The notes below the pieces were generated by a model that saw only the letters and a program-made list of their open reading frames with translations, was not told where the DNA came from and searched no databases. This document shows positions 54,201-61,890 of a stretch of DNA of 64,000 nt, one piece after another (the stretch's first letter is position 1; every line of letters starts with the position of its first letter). Source of the DNA: Agarilytica sp045430305 (GTDB lineage: Bacteria; Pseudomonadota; Gammaproteobacteria; Pseudomonadales; Cellvibrionaceae); NCBI GenBank assembly GCA_045430305.1, contig JAILXW010000003.1, forward strand, positions 1 through 64,000, given 5' to 3'. A program made the position numbers and the translations under genes.

Positions 54201-55037
54201 TACTGAACCACCAATATCGGTAAGACTCGCGTGCACTTCAGCACCGACCGTTTGCGTGTTGGAAACGCTAAGCGTATGCCCAACTTCAATTTGTCGGCTC
54301 GACTCGCCGCCCCAGTTTCTCGTGATATTGTCAGATTCAGATTCTTCGTATGTTGTACTCACACTGCGCGAGCTGCCTGTACTTTCTGTGAAGTCTAAAT
54401 CCACTTCTGGAACCGAAGTAAGGTCTACCGCGATGTTTGCCATGTCGGCAACGCGAGGATTAAAAATGAATCGATTATTGCTAGAGTCGTAGTCAGCCAC
54501 TTCGCGCCCGTCTTCATAGCTATCGCCATCGGTATCGGCTAACCAAGGGTTTGTATAATGAAGTTCCAATTCATCGCAATCTGATAAACCGTCTTCGTCA
54601 CTGTCGGTATTGCCACTGCAACTCGACGCCAAGGCCACCGGTGTACATCGCACCACTACATTTTCGACATTGTTATCGATGTTGTTGCCACTACCATTTT
54701 CGACTTGGCAAAGCTGTTCGATAGGATTTTCTTCAACGACGATGTTGTAGCTATCACCTTCATCGATAGAAAAGTTAAAGCGCTGGTCTGGATTCGCCGT
54801 GGTTTTGTCACTACCGCTATTTGAGATGCCTACTTGGCCAGAATCAATACCTTCGACAACGCCTGAAATGGTCACGGAATCGTTGTTGTTACCTCCACCA
54901 GTATTGCCCCCGCCAGTGTTACCACCTCCGGTGCTTCCGCCGCCTTCACTGCCACCGCCTCCGCCACCTCCGCAGGCGGTAAGAGTCAAACTAAATGAAA
55001 TAAATAAACCTGAAAGAAACTTACTGTGACTTTTCAT
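51219..55037 (-). CDS. large surface lipoprotein with binary-toxin/protective-antigen-like pore module and Gly-rich beta-helix
   Basis: This is a 1272-residue predicted lipoprotein; the signal peptide ends LTAC (Cys22), followed by a Gly-rich linker. Residues about 140-190 have calcium-loop repeats (DSDEDGLSD, DTDGDSYEDG). FNPRVADMANIAVDL (192-206) and then AEVHASLTDIGGSVS (266-280), TYAET (314-318) and SLADALENVLG (474-484) track anthrax protective antigen (its AEVHASFFDIGGSVS, WAET and TLKEALKIAFG). More calcium repeats (570-645), a PKD-like domain (655-750), DUF1565/beta-helix-like sequence (755-935) and Gly-rich repeats broken by beta-strand rungs follow. Target and function are unknown. 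It stands alone between terminators. Catalytic partner toxin genes are not seen. Confidence 0.85.
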   Translation of the reverse strand: MKSHSKFLSGLFISFSLTLTACGGGGGGGSEGGGSTGGGNTGGGNTGGGNNNDSVTISGVVEGIDSGQVGISNSGSDKTTANPDQRFNFSIDEGDSYNIVVEENPIEQLCQVENGSGNNIDNNVENVVVRCTPVALASSCSGNTDSDEDGLSDCDELELHYTNPWLADTDGDSYEDGREVADYDSSNNRFIFNPRVADMANIAVDLTSVPEVDLDFTESTGSSRSVSTTYEESESDNITRNWGGESSRQIEVGHTLSVSNTQTVGAEVHASLTDIGGSVSYENSLTVGFESSFSQTRGSSVNWSNAASEENSQTYAETVDLTEEQGSTYNGGFLRVTARIRNDGHIPYDLENLTLSAVLFDPKRPFDIESIGTMEFSDGGFPLTSILSGESAPLNFSTELTLGKAQKLLRDSENIVIMPGTYRLLDIDDQSLLLVDRDVSARTATISIDYGIDAAREDKFRVSVNRGDGQRSISLADALENVLGLNVMEGAGTWTYGDDDSASTTAPGLLQIGSYTMSNTTNRYWLVAHNHNDNENSGQRVTDFYNILLDGYDLSNISLRADDKISLVYVGDNDRDSISDRLERELGTDRARFDTDEDELGDGLEVYGWLSNLDAQPCDEGDTLTRVFSNPLVADSDEDGVDDLEEKDNCQNPSFNFDVDAGDDQFVNKGDAVTLSSQLIQSSNGETAVYTWNLTSGPDVFDDEGNPTRALSGRRPSFTAPDEVSTLVWEVSATLSGETLTDETLVQVQEDVTEAVYVGTAVDGRTEDGSFSAPFSSLSAAIQSLSAGQDVYLMSQAEPYQLVNTLTIPDGTSIYGGYDDDWVRNVETQRTMIQRDTDLDVAVLRVDSVTQAMWLSGLNVFANGDNDGALATPQNDVVALEVIGSASTNTGTLNLRDNLLQSSNVKAGRADNPGSSYALRVNGLASLRLIDNTLMAGNGGLGSHGTAGSDGDDGGDASGRTRGSGGSGANGGTGGEGGGGPLGGGDDGGNGGSVGSASGGAGGDGPGGCKNATDSGNRGGDGDDGNDGSGALQVLYEDLVSRYTVSSGNNGTSGAHAAGGGGGAGGGGCGTARGGNGGGGGEGGEAGTRGFGGDGGGASVALWLADVSSAELRGNTITSAVGGTAGAGGRGGAGGDGGSYASGSAGSENCVLGLCDRGGSGSRGGNGGNGGDGGHGGGGAGGPSFGIFVGANIAPLLFDNTITSGSGGSGGFSYGNAGAGGDSFAIFDADLADGATPEVNADNTLAAGSAGNGGSTSGGTAGISGWSDSTNF

Positions 55038-55414
55038 AACGTATCTCCATGTGATATCCGTAATCAGTTGATACGGTCACTTTACGTCTGAGGGGGTCGT
55101 AGATTGTATCCTGCGGAAGTACTGACGGACGCGGCATTGGTCGTAGACCATTGATCCAATAGTCGTAAGCCTTAGCCAGCGGAATCATACAACCTGTTTT
55201 TCGACAATGCAGAGAATTAGTTGAGAGATAGAAAAAACAAAATGAATGACAAGGCTCTTTCGATCCTGCCCAATAACAATGAGAAATGCCTATAAAAAAA
55301 CGGCTGGGCGCTTTACCTACTTTTACTGGTTTACCCGGCTCGTCCCTGAACCGAGTGATACAACCTATCTAGAAGGTTAAACGTGTTAAACAAAAAGGAA
55401 GATACAGAAAATAT
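55038..55414 (-). promoter_or_regulatory. structured leader region upstream of toxin-like gene
   Basis: No gene is supported. On the minus strand a 9-bp hairpin (ACTCGGTTC / GAGCCGGGT, loop AGGGAC; plus coordinates 55333-55356) is followed by GGTAAACCAGTAAAAGTAGG and AAAGCGCCCAGCCG, then a run of seven T (55294-55300). This could be the terminator of the RoxA-like gene or a regulatory RNA for the downstream lipoprotein gene. I could not match it to a known riboswitch. The rest of the leader (55040-55290) is featureless to me. Confidence 0.45.
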
Positions 55415-57295
55415 TTAAAGAGACTTTAAGAATTCAATCAACCGCCATTTCTCTTCGTCACTTAAATGTGTGCCAAAGGTATGGCCGCTATTGGCGTTTC
55501 CGGGCTGAAAGCTCACACCATCGGGTTGAAAGACTTGAAAAAGAGATTCGCCTTTATTGGTATTGATTCCAACTTTTTTAGCATCTAATTCATAACTACC
55601 TACCCAAAAACTTGCGGGCCGATGCTTCGGTGCTTGCAATAGATCCCAAAGCGACGGAACTGACCCGTTGTGAAGATAGGGCGCCGTTGCCCATATTCCG
55701 GTTAATGGGCGCGCTTTGTAGCAGTAGCGACTATCGTTGTCGTCTTTTAAATTGGCAACTGTTAACGCTCGTTGGCTGTTAGGTGTATCACAGCTAGTAT
55801 CAGCCACCTCTTGCCAATAATTTTTAATGGCTTGCTCCATCGCCTCTTCTGGGTCGTCATTCACACGGCCTTCTGTATTTAGAAGTGAAGCATCTTCACC
55901 TTCTGCACGATGTGATTTTTTTGCCGCTTTGTATGCAGTGATCGGTTCGGCCAACATCAAGCCAAAGGTTCCATTAATGGCGAATTCAATCGCAGGCGCT
56001 GAACTTCCAAACCGCTCACCCAAATAAATCCCTTTTTTAGTGCCTTCTAAACGCAGCGTGCGGGCCATATGGTCGATCGCGTTGTGCGCCATTACTGGGT
56101 CAGTACCGACAACGCTGGTACGCACCATAACGGCGTCGTAGGGAAGATGCTGTTCTTCACGCGTTAAGAGTTCATGGCAGTGTCTGCAATTGTCTTCGTA
56201 TAGGGGTTTGCCAGCGGCCGCTAGCGCTGTATCAATCGGTGGCAGGAGCGGGCTTTCTTGCCACTGGGGTGATCGTAAGTCTCGCGCCCAAGTTTCAAGC
56301 TCCGCAAGGTTGCTAAATTTTACAGTGCCGGTGTAGCTATTTTTTTGCCGTAGAAACCAACGCTTCCACCAAGGTGCCGGCGTAATACTTAAACCACCAA
56401 AACTACCCACTACTTCGCCGGCATTTCTTGCTAACGGCCCAACGAGAGAAGTGTTCGGCAACAGACCATTCCATTGCACAACATCGGATTGATTTGTTCC
56501 CCATAGAAAAGGATAAGACACCGGTGCATCAGATGCATTGTGATTACTAAAATCACCCATGGAAAGCGCAGACGCCGCGTTTTGTATAATACCAAATGCA
56601 TCAATACGGCCGTGACCCGCAAGATTATTGTTGTGGCTATCTATCGCTTTATTCAGTTGGTCGTGGGTATCTAAAAAAATATTTGTATCCGCTATAGAAG
56701 CCGCGAGTTTATTTGCAAGCGCTGGCGAATAGGCTTCAGCAAGAACACGTTTCGCAAATCGATCAAATTTTTCAGTGTCTTTTTTTGTCGCTTTGAGTGC
56801 GGCGCGTAAGGCATCGAAAAACCCAGTAAAATCACCGTGAGTGCCGCCACCCTCAATAATTATGGGTGTACCAGAAATACTGACTTGCCCTGTGTGGCAG
56901 GCCGCACACGTAAAGCCTAACCAAGCATTACCATTGTGCTTGTCAAGATCGAGCGCAAAGCCAATGGGTAATCCGGCAGGGTTAAGCGCCGAACTTTTTT
57001 CAGGCAAGTAACCGAAACTCGCCATATTCGCACTGTCGCGAAACAATGTTTCACTATCTGCCTGCTCAAGCCAAGTGAACCACACGTATGGAAAAAAGCG
57101 TGAGCCTTGGCTGGTATACCAAAACTTTTCACGGGTAGGTATATCCCAGTTTTGCGTGAGTAATTCACGCTTAGGTACGGTACCCTCAGTAGGCACTTCC
57201 ACTACTGTTCCAAATACAGGATTCGCTTTAGATTTGTGGTCACATGCATTTAACGTAAAAATAAAAAACAAACACGCGAATATTGGCGCTTTCAT
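55415..57295 (-). CDS. RoxA-like di-haem c-type cytochrome lipoprotein
   Basis: This is a 626-residue exported protein. A signal peptide ends NAC (Cys18), giving a predicted lipid anchor. Two haem sites, CAACH (130-134) and CRHCH (370-374), are spaced as in the rubber oxygenase RoxA and MauG/CcpA relatives. The C-terminal TGIWATAPYLHNGSVPSLWD motif is the strong family mark. RoxA itself is soluble, about 680 residues, and cleaves polyisoprene; RoxA-like proteins of many marine bacteria have unknown substrates. The nearest gene downstream is the toxin-like lipoprotein, 378 nt away, with its own leader. Confidence 0.85.
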   Translation of the reverse strand: MKAPIFACLFFIFTLNACDHKSKANPVFGTVVEVPTEGTVPKRELLTQNWDIPTREKFWYTSQGSRFFPYVWFTWLEQADSETLFRDSANMASFGYLPEKSSALNPAGLPIGFALDLDKHNGNAWLGFTCAACHTGQVSISGTPIIIEGGGTHGDFTGFFDALRAALKATKKDTEKFDRFAKRVLAEAYSPALANKLAASIADTNIFLDTHDQLNKAIDSHNNNLAGHGRIDAFGIIQNAASALSMGDFSNHNASDAPVSYPFLWGTNQSDVVQWNGLLPNTSLVGPLARNAGEVVGSFGGLSITPAPWWKRWFLRQKNSYTGTVKFSNLAELETWARDLRSPQWQESPLLPPIDTALAAAGKPLYEDNCRHCHELLTREEQHLPYDAVMVRTSVVGTDPVMAHNAIDHMARTLRLEGTKKGIYLGERFGSSAPAIEFAINGTFGLMLAEPITAYKAAKKSHRAEGEDASLLNTEGRVNDDPEEAMEQAIKNYWQEVADTSCDTPNSQRALTVANLKDDNDSRYCYKARPLTGIWATAPYLHNGSVPSLWDLLQAPKHRPASFWVGSYELDAKKVGINTNKGESLFQVFQPDGVSFQPGNANSGHTFGTHLSDEEKWRLIEFLKSL

Positions 57296-57461
57296 GGATG
57301 GCTCCTAATGCCAAGCAAATAGAGGTACAGGATAATACGCTTCGCCGATACAACTGCAAGGGCACAGAGGTCGTACGACTTTTGGAGAATATGCTATCGT
57401 TCGGCAATCACCGTAGTATGTCGTGTACAGGATTCTCGCTAAAAGAGAGCAGGAGAGAAAA

Positions 57462-59252
57462 ATGAGCAACTCAAGCATAGAGGCTCACAGCAGCAAACCC
57501 GAACTAAACGCCTGGATCAATGCTGAACGCGTAAAAGCGATATACAAACAAGCCTACATGACGGGAATTAATAGCTGGGCCACTGCGCTGCTCTTCATTT
57601 TTATTCCCAACGATACCGTATCCAAAACAACTCTCTTGGCGTGGTTTGCTGCCGTGACAGTCACCTGCTTGGCACGACTTTTTGTTGCAAAATACTTCTC
57701 AATGCAAACATTAGCCTTACATGAATACCCTCGCTGGGGCTTAATTTATGCCGCCGTGGTGGGCAGCACCGCACTCGCATGGTCAGCGGGTTTATTTATA
57801 CTCACCTCGCCTGTAAATACCGAATATCAATTATTTATGATGATGGTGCTAATCGCACTATGTATTGGCGCTTCGCACTCCAGTACCACCTACCCTTTGG
57901 TTGGGCAGGTTTACAACCTGCCCGCAATGACCGCCATGATTATCACCTGCGTGATGACAGGTGGTATCGGTTTTTACATTATGGCCTTATTGGGCTTAAT
58001 GTTCGCGGTTATGATGATTGTTGTAGGGCGAGATAGCGATCGTCGATTTAAAGAGGTGCAAGAGTTGCGCTTTGAATTATCTAAGCAAAAAGAAGATGCT
58101 GAAAATGCCAACGTGGCAAAATCTCGATTCTTAGCCGCCGCGAGCCACGACTTACGCCAACCGCTCCACGCCTTAACGTTATTTACCGGTCTGCTCAAAG
58201 AAAAAATCACCTACCCAGACGTACTTAAAATCGTCGACAATATCGATAACTCGGTCGATGCTTTGCAAAGCCTGTTTAATTCTCTACTCGATATTTCTAA
58301 ACTCGACGCTGGCACTATTGAAGTTGAGCTAAACGACTTCTCATTAAATGATGTTCTACTGCCTATAGAAAATGAATTTAAAGTAGAAGCGAAAGAAAAA
58401 GATATCGAACTTTTTATCGAACCCCGTATAGAGCGGGTGCATAGCGATTTCAATTTATTAAGTCGTATTATTCGAAACCTAGTATCTAATGCTGTGCGCT
58501 ATACCGAACACGGATCCGTGTTAGTTTTATGCAAAAAACAAGGCGATTTCGTCGCTATTGAAGTGCGTGATACTGGAATTGGAATTCCACTGAACAAACA
58601 TCAAGAAGTTTTTGACGAGTTTGTACAACTCAACAACCCTGAACGCGATCGCAATAAGGGCTTGGGCTTAGGTCTGGCCATTGTTAACCGTTTAACTAAA
58701 TTATTAGATTACCAATTACAACTACAGTCGACAGCAGAGTCAGGCACTTCGTTTATTCTTGAAATTCCACTGGCCAAAAACCAAGCACCGCAAAAGGAAG
58801 CGCCTAAAAATCAAGATATTCTCGCCAGCTTAAGCCTGCAGGGTTTACGTGTATTTGTCATTGATGATGAATCGGACATTCGAGAAGGAACCGTCGGTTT
58901 GCTATCTAGCTGGGAATGCCAAGCCTATGGCTTTGAGTCGTCAAGCGCCGCGGAAGCCTTTATTAAGTCTGAAAGTTTTTCACCTGAGGTGCTTCTGGTT
59001 GACTACCGACTACAAGATAACAAAACGGGAATTGAGGCGGCAAAATCCATATCAAGCCTTTTAGATAACGACATTCCTGCGGCAATTATCACCGGTGACA
59101 CTGCGGCAGACCGCCTACAAGAGGCCGATGCAAGTGGCTATACTCTCTTACACAAACCCGTAAAAGCCATGCAGTTGCGCAGTTTTCTTACGCGGGTTAA
59201 AAATAGAAAAGGTAAAGCTGAAACGAATATCGTAGAAGTGCAAAGAAATTAA
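57462..59252 (+). CDS. membrane hybrid sensor histidine kinase
   Basis: This is a 596-residue sensor kinase. About six transmembrane helices fill residues 25-190. A coiled-coil linker leads to HisKA with the phospho-acceptor in AAASHDLRQPLHALTLF, then HATPase_c (NLVSNAVRYT, DTGIGIP, GLGLGLAIV) and a C-terminal receiver (VFVIDDESD, LLVDYRLQD, KPVKA). There is no Hpt domain. The start at 57462 has AGGAGAG 6 nt upstream. It overlaps the convergent response-regulator gene by 4 nt, suggesting they form a pair. Its signal is unknown. Confidence 0.93.
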   Translation: MSNSSIEAHSSKPELNAWINAERVKAIYKQAYMTGINSWATALLFIFIPNDTVSKTTLLAWFAAVTVTCLARLFVAKYFSMQTLALHEYPRWGLIYAAVVGSTALAWSAGLFILTSPVNTEYQLFMMMVLIALCIGASHSSTTYPLVGQVYNLPAMTAMIITCVMTGGIGFYIMALLGLMFAVMMIVVGRDSDRRFKEVQELRFELSKQKEDAENANVAKSRFLAAASHDLRQPLHALTLFTGLLKEKITYPDVLKIVDNIDNSVDALQSLFNSLLDISKLDAGTIEVELNDFSLNDVLLPIENEFKVEAKEKDIELFIEPRIERVHSDFNLLSRIIRNLVSNAVRYTEHGSVLVLCKKQGDFVAIEVRDTGIGIPLNKHQEVFDEFVQLNNPERDRNKGLGLGLAIVNRLTKLLDYQLQLQSTAESGTSFILEIPLAKNQAPQKEAPKNQDILASLSLQGLRVFVIDDESDIREGTVGLLSSWECQAYGFESSSAAEAFIKSESFSPEVLLVDYRLQDNKTGIEAAKSISSLLDNDIPAAIITGDTAADRLQEADASGYTLLHKPVKAMQLRSFLTRVKNRKGKAETNIVEVQRN

Positions 59253-59884
59253 ATTAAACCAGCTCGCTGCGCATTCATAACCGCTTCGGTACGATTTCGC
59301 GCTTTCAACTCCCTAAAGATGGCGGTGATATGCGCTTTCACTGTTGTTTCTGCACAATCTAGTTCTCGGGCAATTTCTTTATTTACTTTACCTTCCGTTA
59401 GTAAACGAAGCACTTCAATTTGCCTTGGCGTTAAGTTCTCACCCAAAGAGACCGTAGCAGATTTCTCTTTATTCGCTTGTGTATTATTACCAAGTGTAAG
59501 CATTTCAGGCGGCACATACACACCACCCGACATAACGATACTTAATGCGTGATGCGTTATTTCATGGCTCGCAGTTTTGGGAATAAAGCCCATCGCCCCA
59601 GAAGAAATCGCGCGCTGCATGTCTTGTGCATCTTGCGAGCCAGACACAATAACAACCGGTGTAGCGCTAAACTTTTCAGAAAGCTCAGCAAGAATATCGA
59701 AACCGCATGTATCGGGCATATGTAGATCTAACAAGATCAAGTCTGGCTGGAATGCATCGACATCGGAAACAATATTCTTAGCGCTTTGAATACACTTAAC
59801 ATTGGCATTTTCATCCAATGACTTCATCAAACTGGCTAAGCCCTCTGAAACAAGCTGGTGATCATCGACGATGAGTATATTCAC
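59249..59884 (-). CDS. NarL/FixJ family response regulator
   Basis: This is a 211-residue two-component regulator. The receiver domain has MNILIVDDHQLVSEGL, LDLHMPDTCG with the phospho-Asp (near 54), and FIPKTA with the conserved Lys. The LuxR-type DNA-binding domain reads LTPRQIEVLRLLTEGKVNKE and AETTVKAHITAIFRELK. It is tail-to-tail with the hybrid kinase gene, overlapping by 4 nt, so the two are probably a cognate pair. No targets can be named. Confidence 0.93.
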   Translation of the reverse strand: MNILIVDDHQLVSEGLASLMKSLDENANVKCIQSAKNIVSDVDAFQPDLILLDLHMPDTCGFDILAELSEKFSATPVVIVSGSQDAQDMQRAISSGAMGFIPKTASHEITHHALSIVMSGGVYVPPEMLTLGNNTQANKEKSATVSLGENLTPRQIEVLRLLTEGKVNKEIARELDCAETTVKAHITAIFRELKARNRTEAVMNAQRAGLI

Positions 59885-60026
59885 ATGTTAGCCCTCATAT
59901 TTTACGCGCGAGTATAGCATTCTTGTCGTCGCAATATTCTATCGTAAACCTTCACATGCTATAACTGTCTCAACCAGCACCTACGCGCCACAAGCTATCA
60001 CTGTCAGATACGACTAAAATATTTTA

Positions 60027-60614
60027 TTAACACAACAAGCTACTTTTCATAGCATTCGCTAATGCAACGGCCCCTTGTAGTTCCAACTGCTCAACAACCT
60101 GTAAACGGTCTTGACCCGATCTATTCTGACTGAGCTTGTATTTACACTGAATATCACTAATTTCTATTTCAACACCAACAATGACATTGAGCATTGCAGC
60201 GTTATATTCAGCCTGCCACGGCCTCTCAAAATCTGATTCATATTTTTTAGTTAGCTCATCAACCACCCCCTTCAGGCGATCAACGTCAGTAAATACATTC
60301 ACCACTCCGTAAATATGCACAGCCTGGTAATTCCAGGTGGGCACACCAGCCCCCTCATACCACGAAGGGGAAATATAGTCATGAGGGCCTTCTAGAGTGA
60401 CCAAGACCTCCTGCCCCTCCAGCTCGTTATGCTGCGGGTTTGGCTTTGCAAGATGAGCAATAAGCCTAGTTTTATCTTCCGATAGAAGAAAAGGAATATG
60501 CGTAGAAAATAAGCGGCCGCTTACTGTTGAAATTAGCTGACCAAAAGCATTCGCCTCAATAAAAGCACAAATTTCATTTTTGCTAGTAACTTCGAATGGC
60601 TTGGGTATATACAC
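60027..60614 (-). CDS. PaiB-type FMN-binding negative transcriptional regulator
   Basis: The 195-residue protein belongs to the PaiB/FMN-binding split-barrel family. Landmarks are MYIPKPFEVTSKNEICAFIE, STHIPFLLSEDKTRLIAHLAKPNPQ (spread), FEGPHDYISPSWYEG-like sequence (LEGPHDYISPSWYEG) and VPTWNYQAVHIYG. Despite the name, the regulatory role is established mainly in Bacillus; in most bacteria the function is unknown. It is the last gene of the parE-abm-hupE-paiB run, 40 nt after hupE. Confidence 0.9.
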   Translation of the reverse strand: MYIPKPFEVTSKNEICAFIEANAFGQLISTVSGRLFSTHIPFLLSEDKTRLIAHLAKPNPQHNELEGQEVLVTLEGPHDYISPSWYEGAGVPTWNYQAVHIYGVVNVFTDVDRLKGVVDELTKKYESDFERPWQAEYNAAMLNVIVGVEIEISDIQCKYKLSQNRSGQDRLQVVEQLELQGAVALANAMKSSLLC

Positions 60615-60654
60615 GACACTTCCTTTTCGACACTCTAGGCTGAGTCAAAACAAT

Positions 60655-61512
60655 TTAATGATGATGCGGTTCACCATCACCATGGGAATGTGTTTCTGGT
60701 TGATCACTTAAAGGGGCGAGCGCACCAAATGAAGCGCTCGGGCTATCATCAAGCGGCGCTTGAAAAATCATCGGCTCGGCTGCATTCCAGTCCTCATGAA
60801 TATGCGCATGGTCATCACGATTTAAAGGAAACGCTTCAGAAGAAGTAGAATGCTGATAGCCATGCATCTGCATTAAAAACAGTAGAAATCCAATCAACAT
60901 CAATCCACTATTCGCAGCGTTACTAAACTTTTTAAATGAAACTGTTTTTCGCCAGCTGGCCAGCACAACAAGCATCACTGTCAATGCAAGAATTTGCCCC
61001 AACTCTACCCCAACATTAAACGCGAGTATTCGAAGCACCAAACCTTCTTCCGCCAAAGGCAACATTTGTAGACGCGTAGAAAGCCCGAAACCGTGAATCA
61101 AACCAAAAGCAAATACCATCCATAGTAAATTTGGTGCCTTTACGTCTAGACATTTCTTAAAGCCATCCAAATTGTCAAAGCCTTTATAAACAACAGTTAA
61201 TGCAATAACCGCATCCACAAGAAAGTAACTCGCCTGTATATGATAAAGCGTTGCAAAAACCAGAGTAATAGAATGGCCAATCGTGAATGCCGTGACAAAT
61301 TTAATGACGTCGACAAACCGGCTTAGAAAAAACAGAACAGCAAATAAAAATAAGAGATGATCGTAACCGGTGAGCATATGCCCAGCACCCAGTTCGACAA
61401 AATCGAAATAGCTTGCTTCTATCGCTTTGGCCTTGTCGGCCTCAGACATACCGTGGGCAAAAACATGACTAGAAAGGAAAACACTTAAGAGAATTACGAT
61501 CCAAGACTTCAT
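60655..61512 (-). CDS. HupE/UreJ family membrane protein, His-rich C-terminus
   Basis: The 285-residue inner-membrane protein has a signal-like N-terminus (FLSSHVFAHG) and about six transmembrane helices. It has the HupE/UreJ_2 pattern: GAGHMLTGYDHLLFLFAVLFF, FTIGHSITLVFATL and FGLIHGFGLSTRL with repeated membrane histidines. The C-terminal tail ends HSHGDGEPHHH. Family members are linked to nickel or cobalt handling; no hydrogenase or urease genes are nearby, so another metal or role is possible. Confidence 0.9.
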   Translation of the reverse strand: MKSWIVILLSVFLSSHVFAHGMSEADKAKAIEASYFDFVELGAGHMLTGYDHLLFLFAVLFFLSRFVDVIKFVTAFTIGHSITLVFATLYHIQASYFLVDAVIALTVVYKGFDNLDGFKKCLDVKAPNLLWMVFAFGLIHGFGLSTRLQMLPLAEEGLVLRILAFNVGVELGQILALTVMLVVLASWRKTVSFKKFSNAANSGLMLIGFLLFLMQMHGYQHSTSSEAFPLNRDDHAHIHEDWNAAEPMIFQAPLDDSPSASFGALAPLSDQPETHSHGDGEPHHH

Positions 61513-61553
61513 AACTTACCGAGTAATATTAGAATAGTTAAAAAAACAGCGTT

Positions 61554-61865
61554 CTACCCTATTTCGCTGTAACACACGGGCCTTGCGGATTCATACATAT
61601 CCAACAATTTTTTTGGCAAGGCGAACCCAGGAGCTGGGTCACCTAGCAACAAAACTAGCTCTCGAATATGCTCCTCCAAATCTTCTTGAGTTTCCCATTG
61701 CTCATAAAGAACAAATTCCGTCGGGGACTCTAAGTTTTGGTTAAAGGAGTAGGAAATACAGCCCTGATGCTTACCTCGGGTCTCGTTCGTTAAACGCACT
61801 GCGAGCTCAAGAAATTCCTCAAGCTTTTCTTGCTTAACTTTGGCGTGGACCATTATCGTTAACAT
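61554..61865 (-). CDS. antibiotic biosynthesis monooxygenase (ABM) domain protein
   Basis: This is a 103-residue single-domain ABM protein: MLTIMVHAKVKQEKLEEFLEL at the N-terminus, GCISYSFNQNLESPTEFVLYEQW in the middle (split across two strands), and a helix around EEHIREL. The dimeric ferredoxin-like fold acts in quinone oxidation (YgiN-like) or haem handling in various bacteria; the substrate here is unknown. It starts 25 nt after parE and precedes hupE by 41 nt. Confidence 0.85.
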   Translation of the reverse strand: MLTIMVHAKVKQEKLEEFLELAVRLTNETRGKHQGCISYSFNQNLESPTEFVLYEQWETQEDLEEHIRELVLLLGDPAPGFALPKKLLDMYESARPVCYSEIG

Positions 61866-61890
61866 GATGAAACTCCCTTTTTATTAGTTT

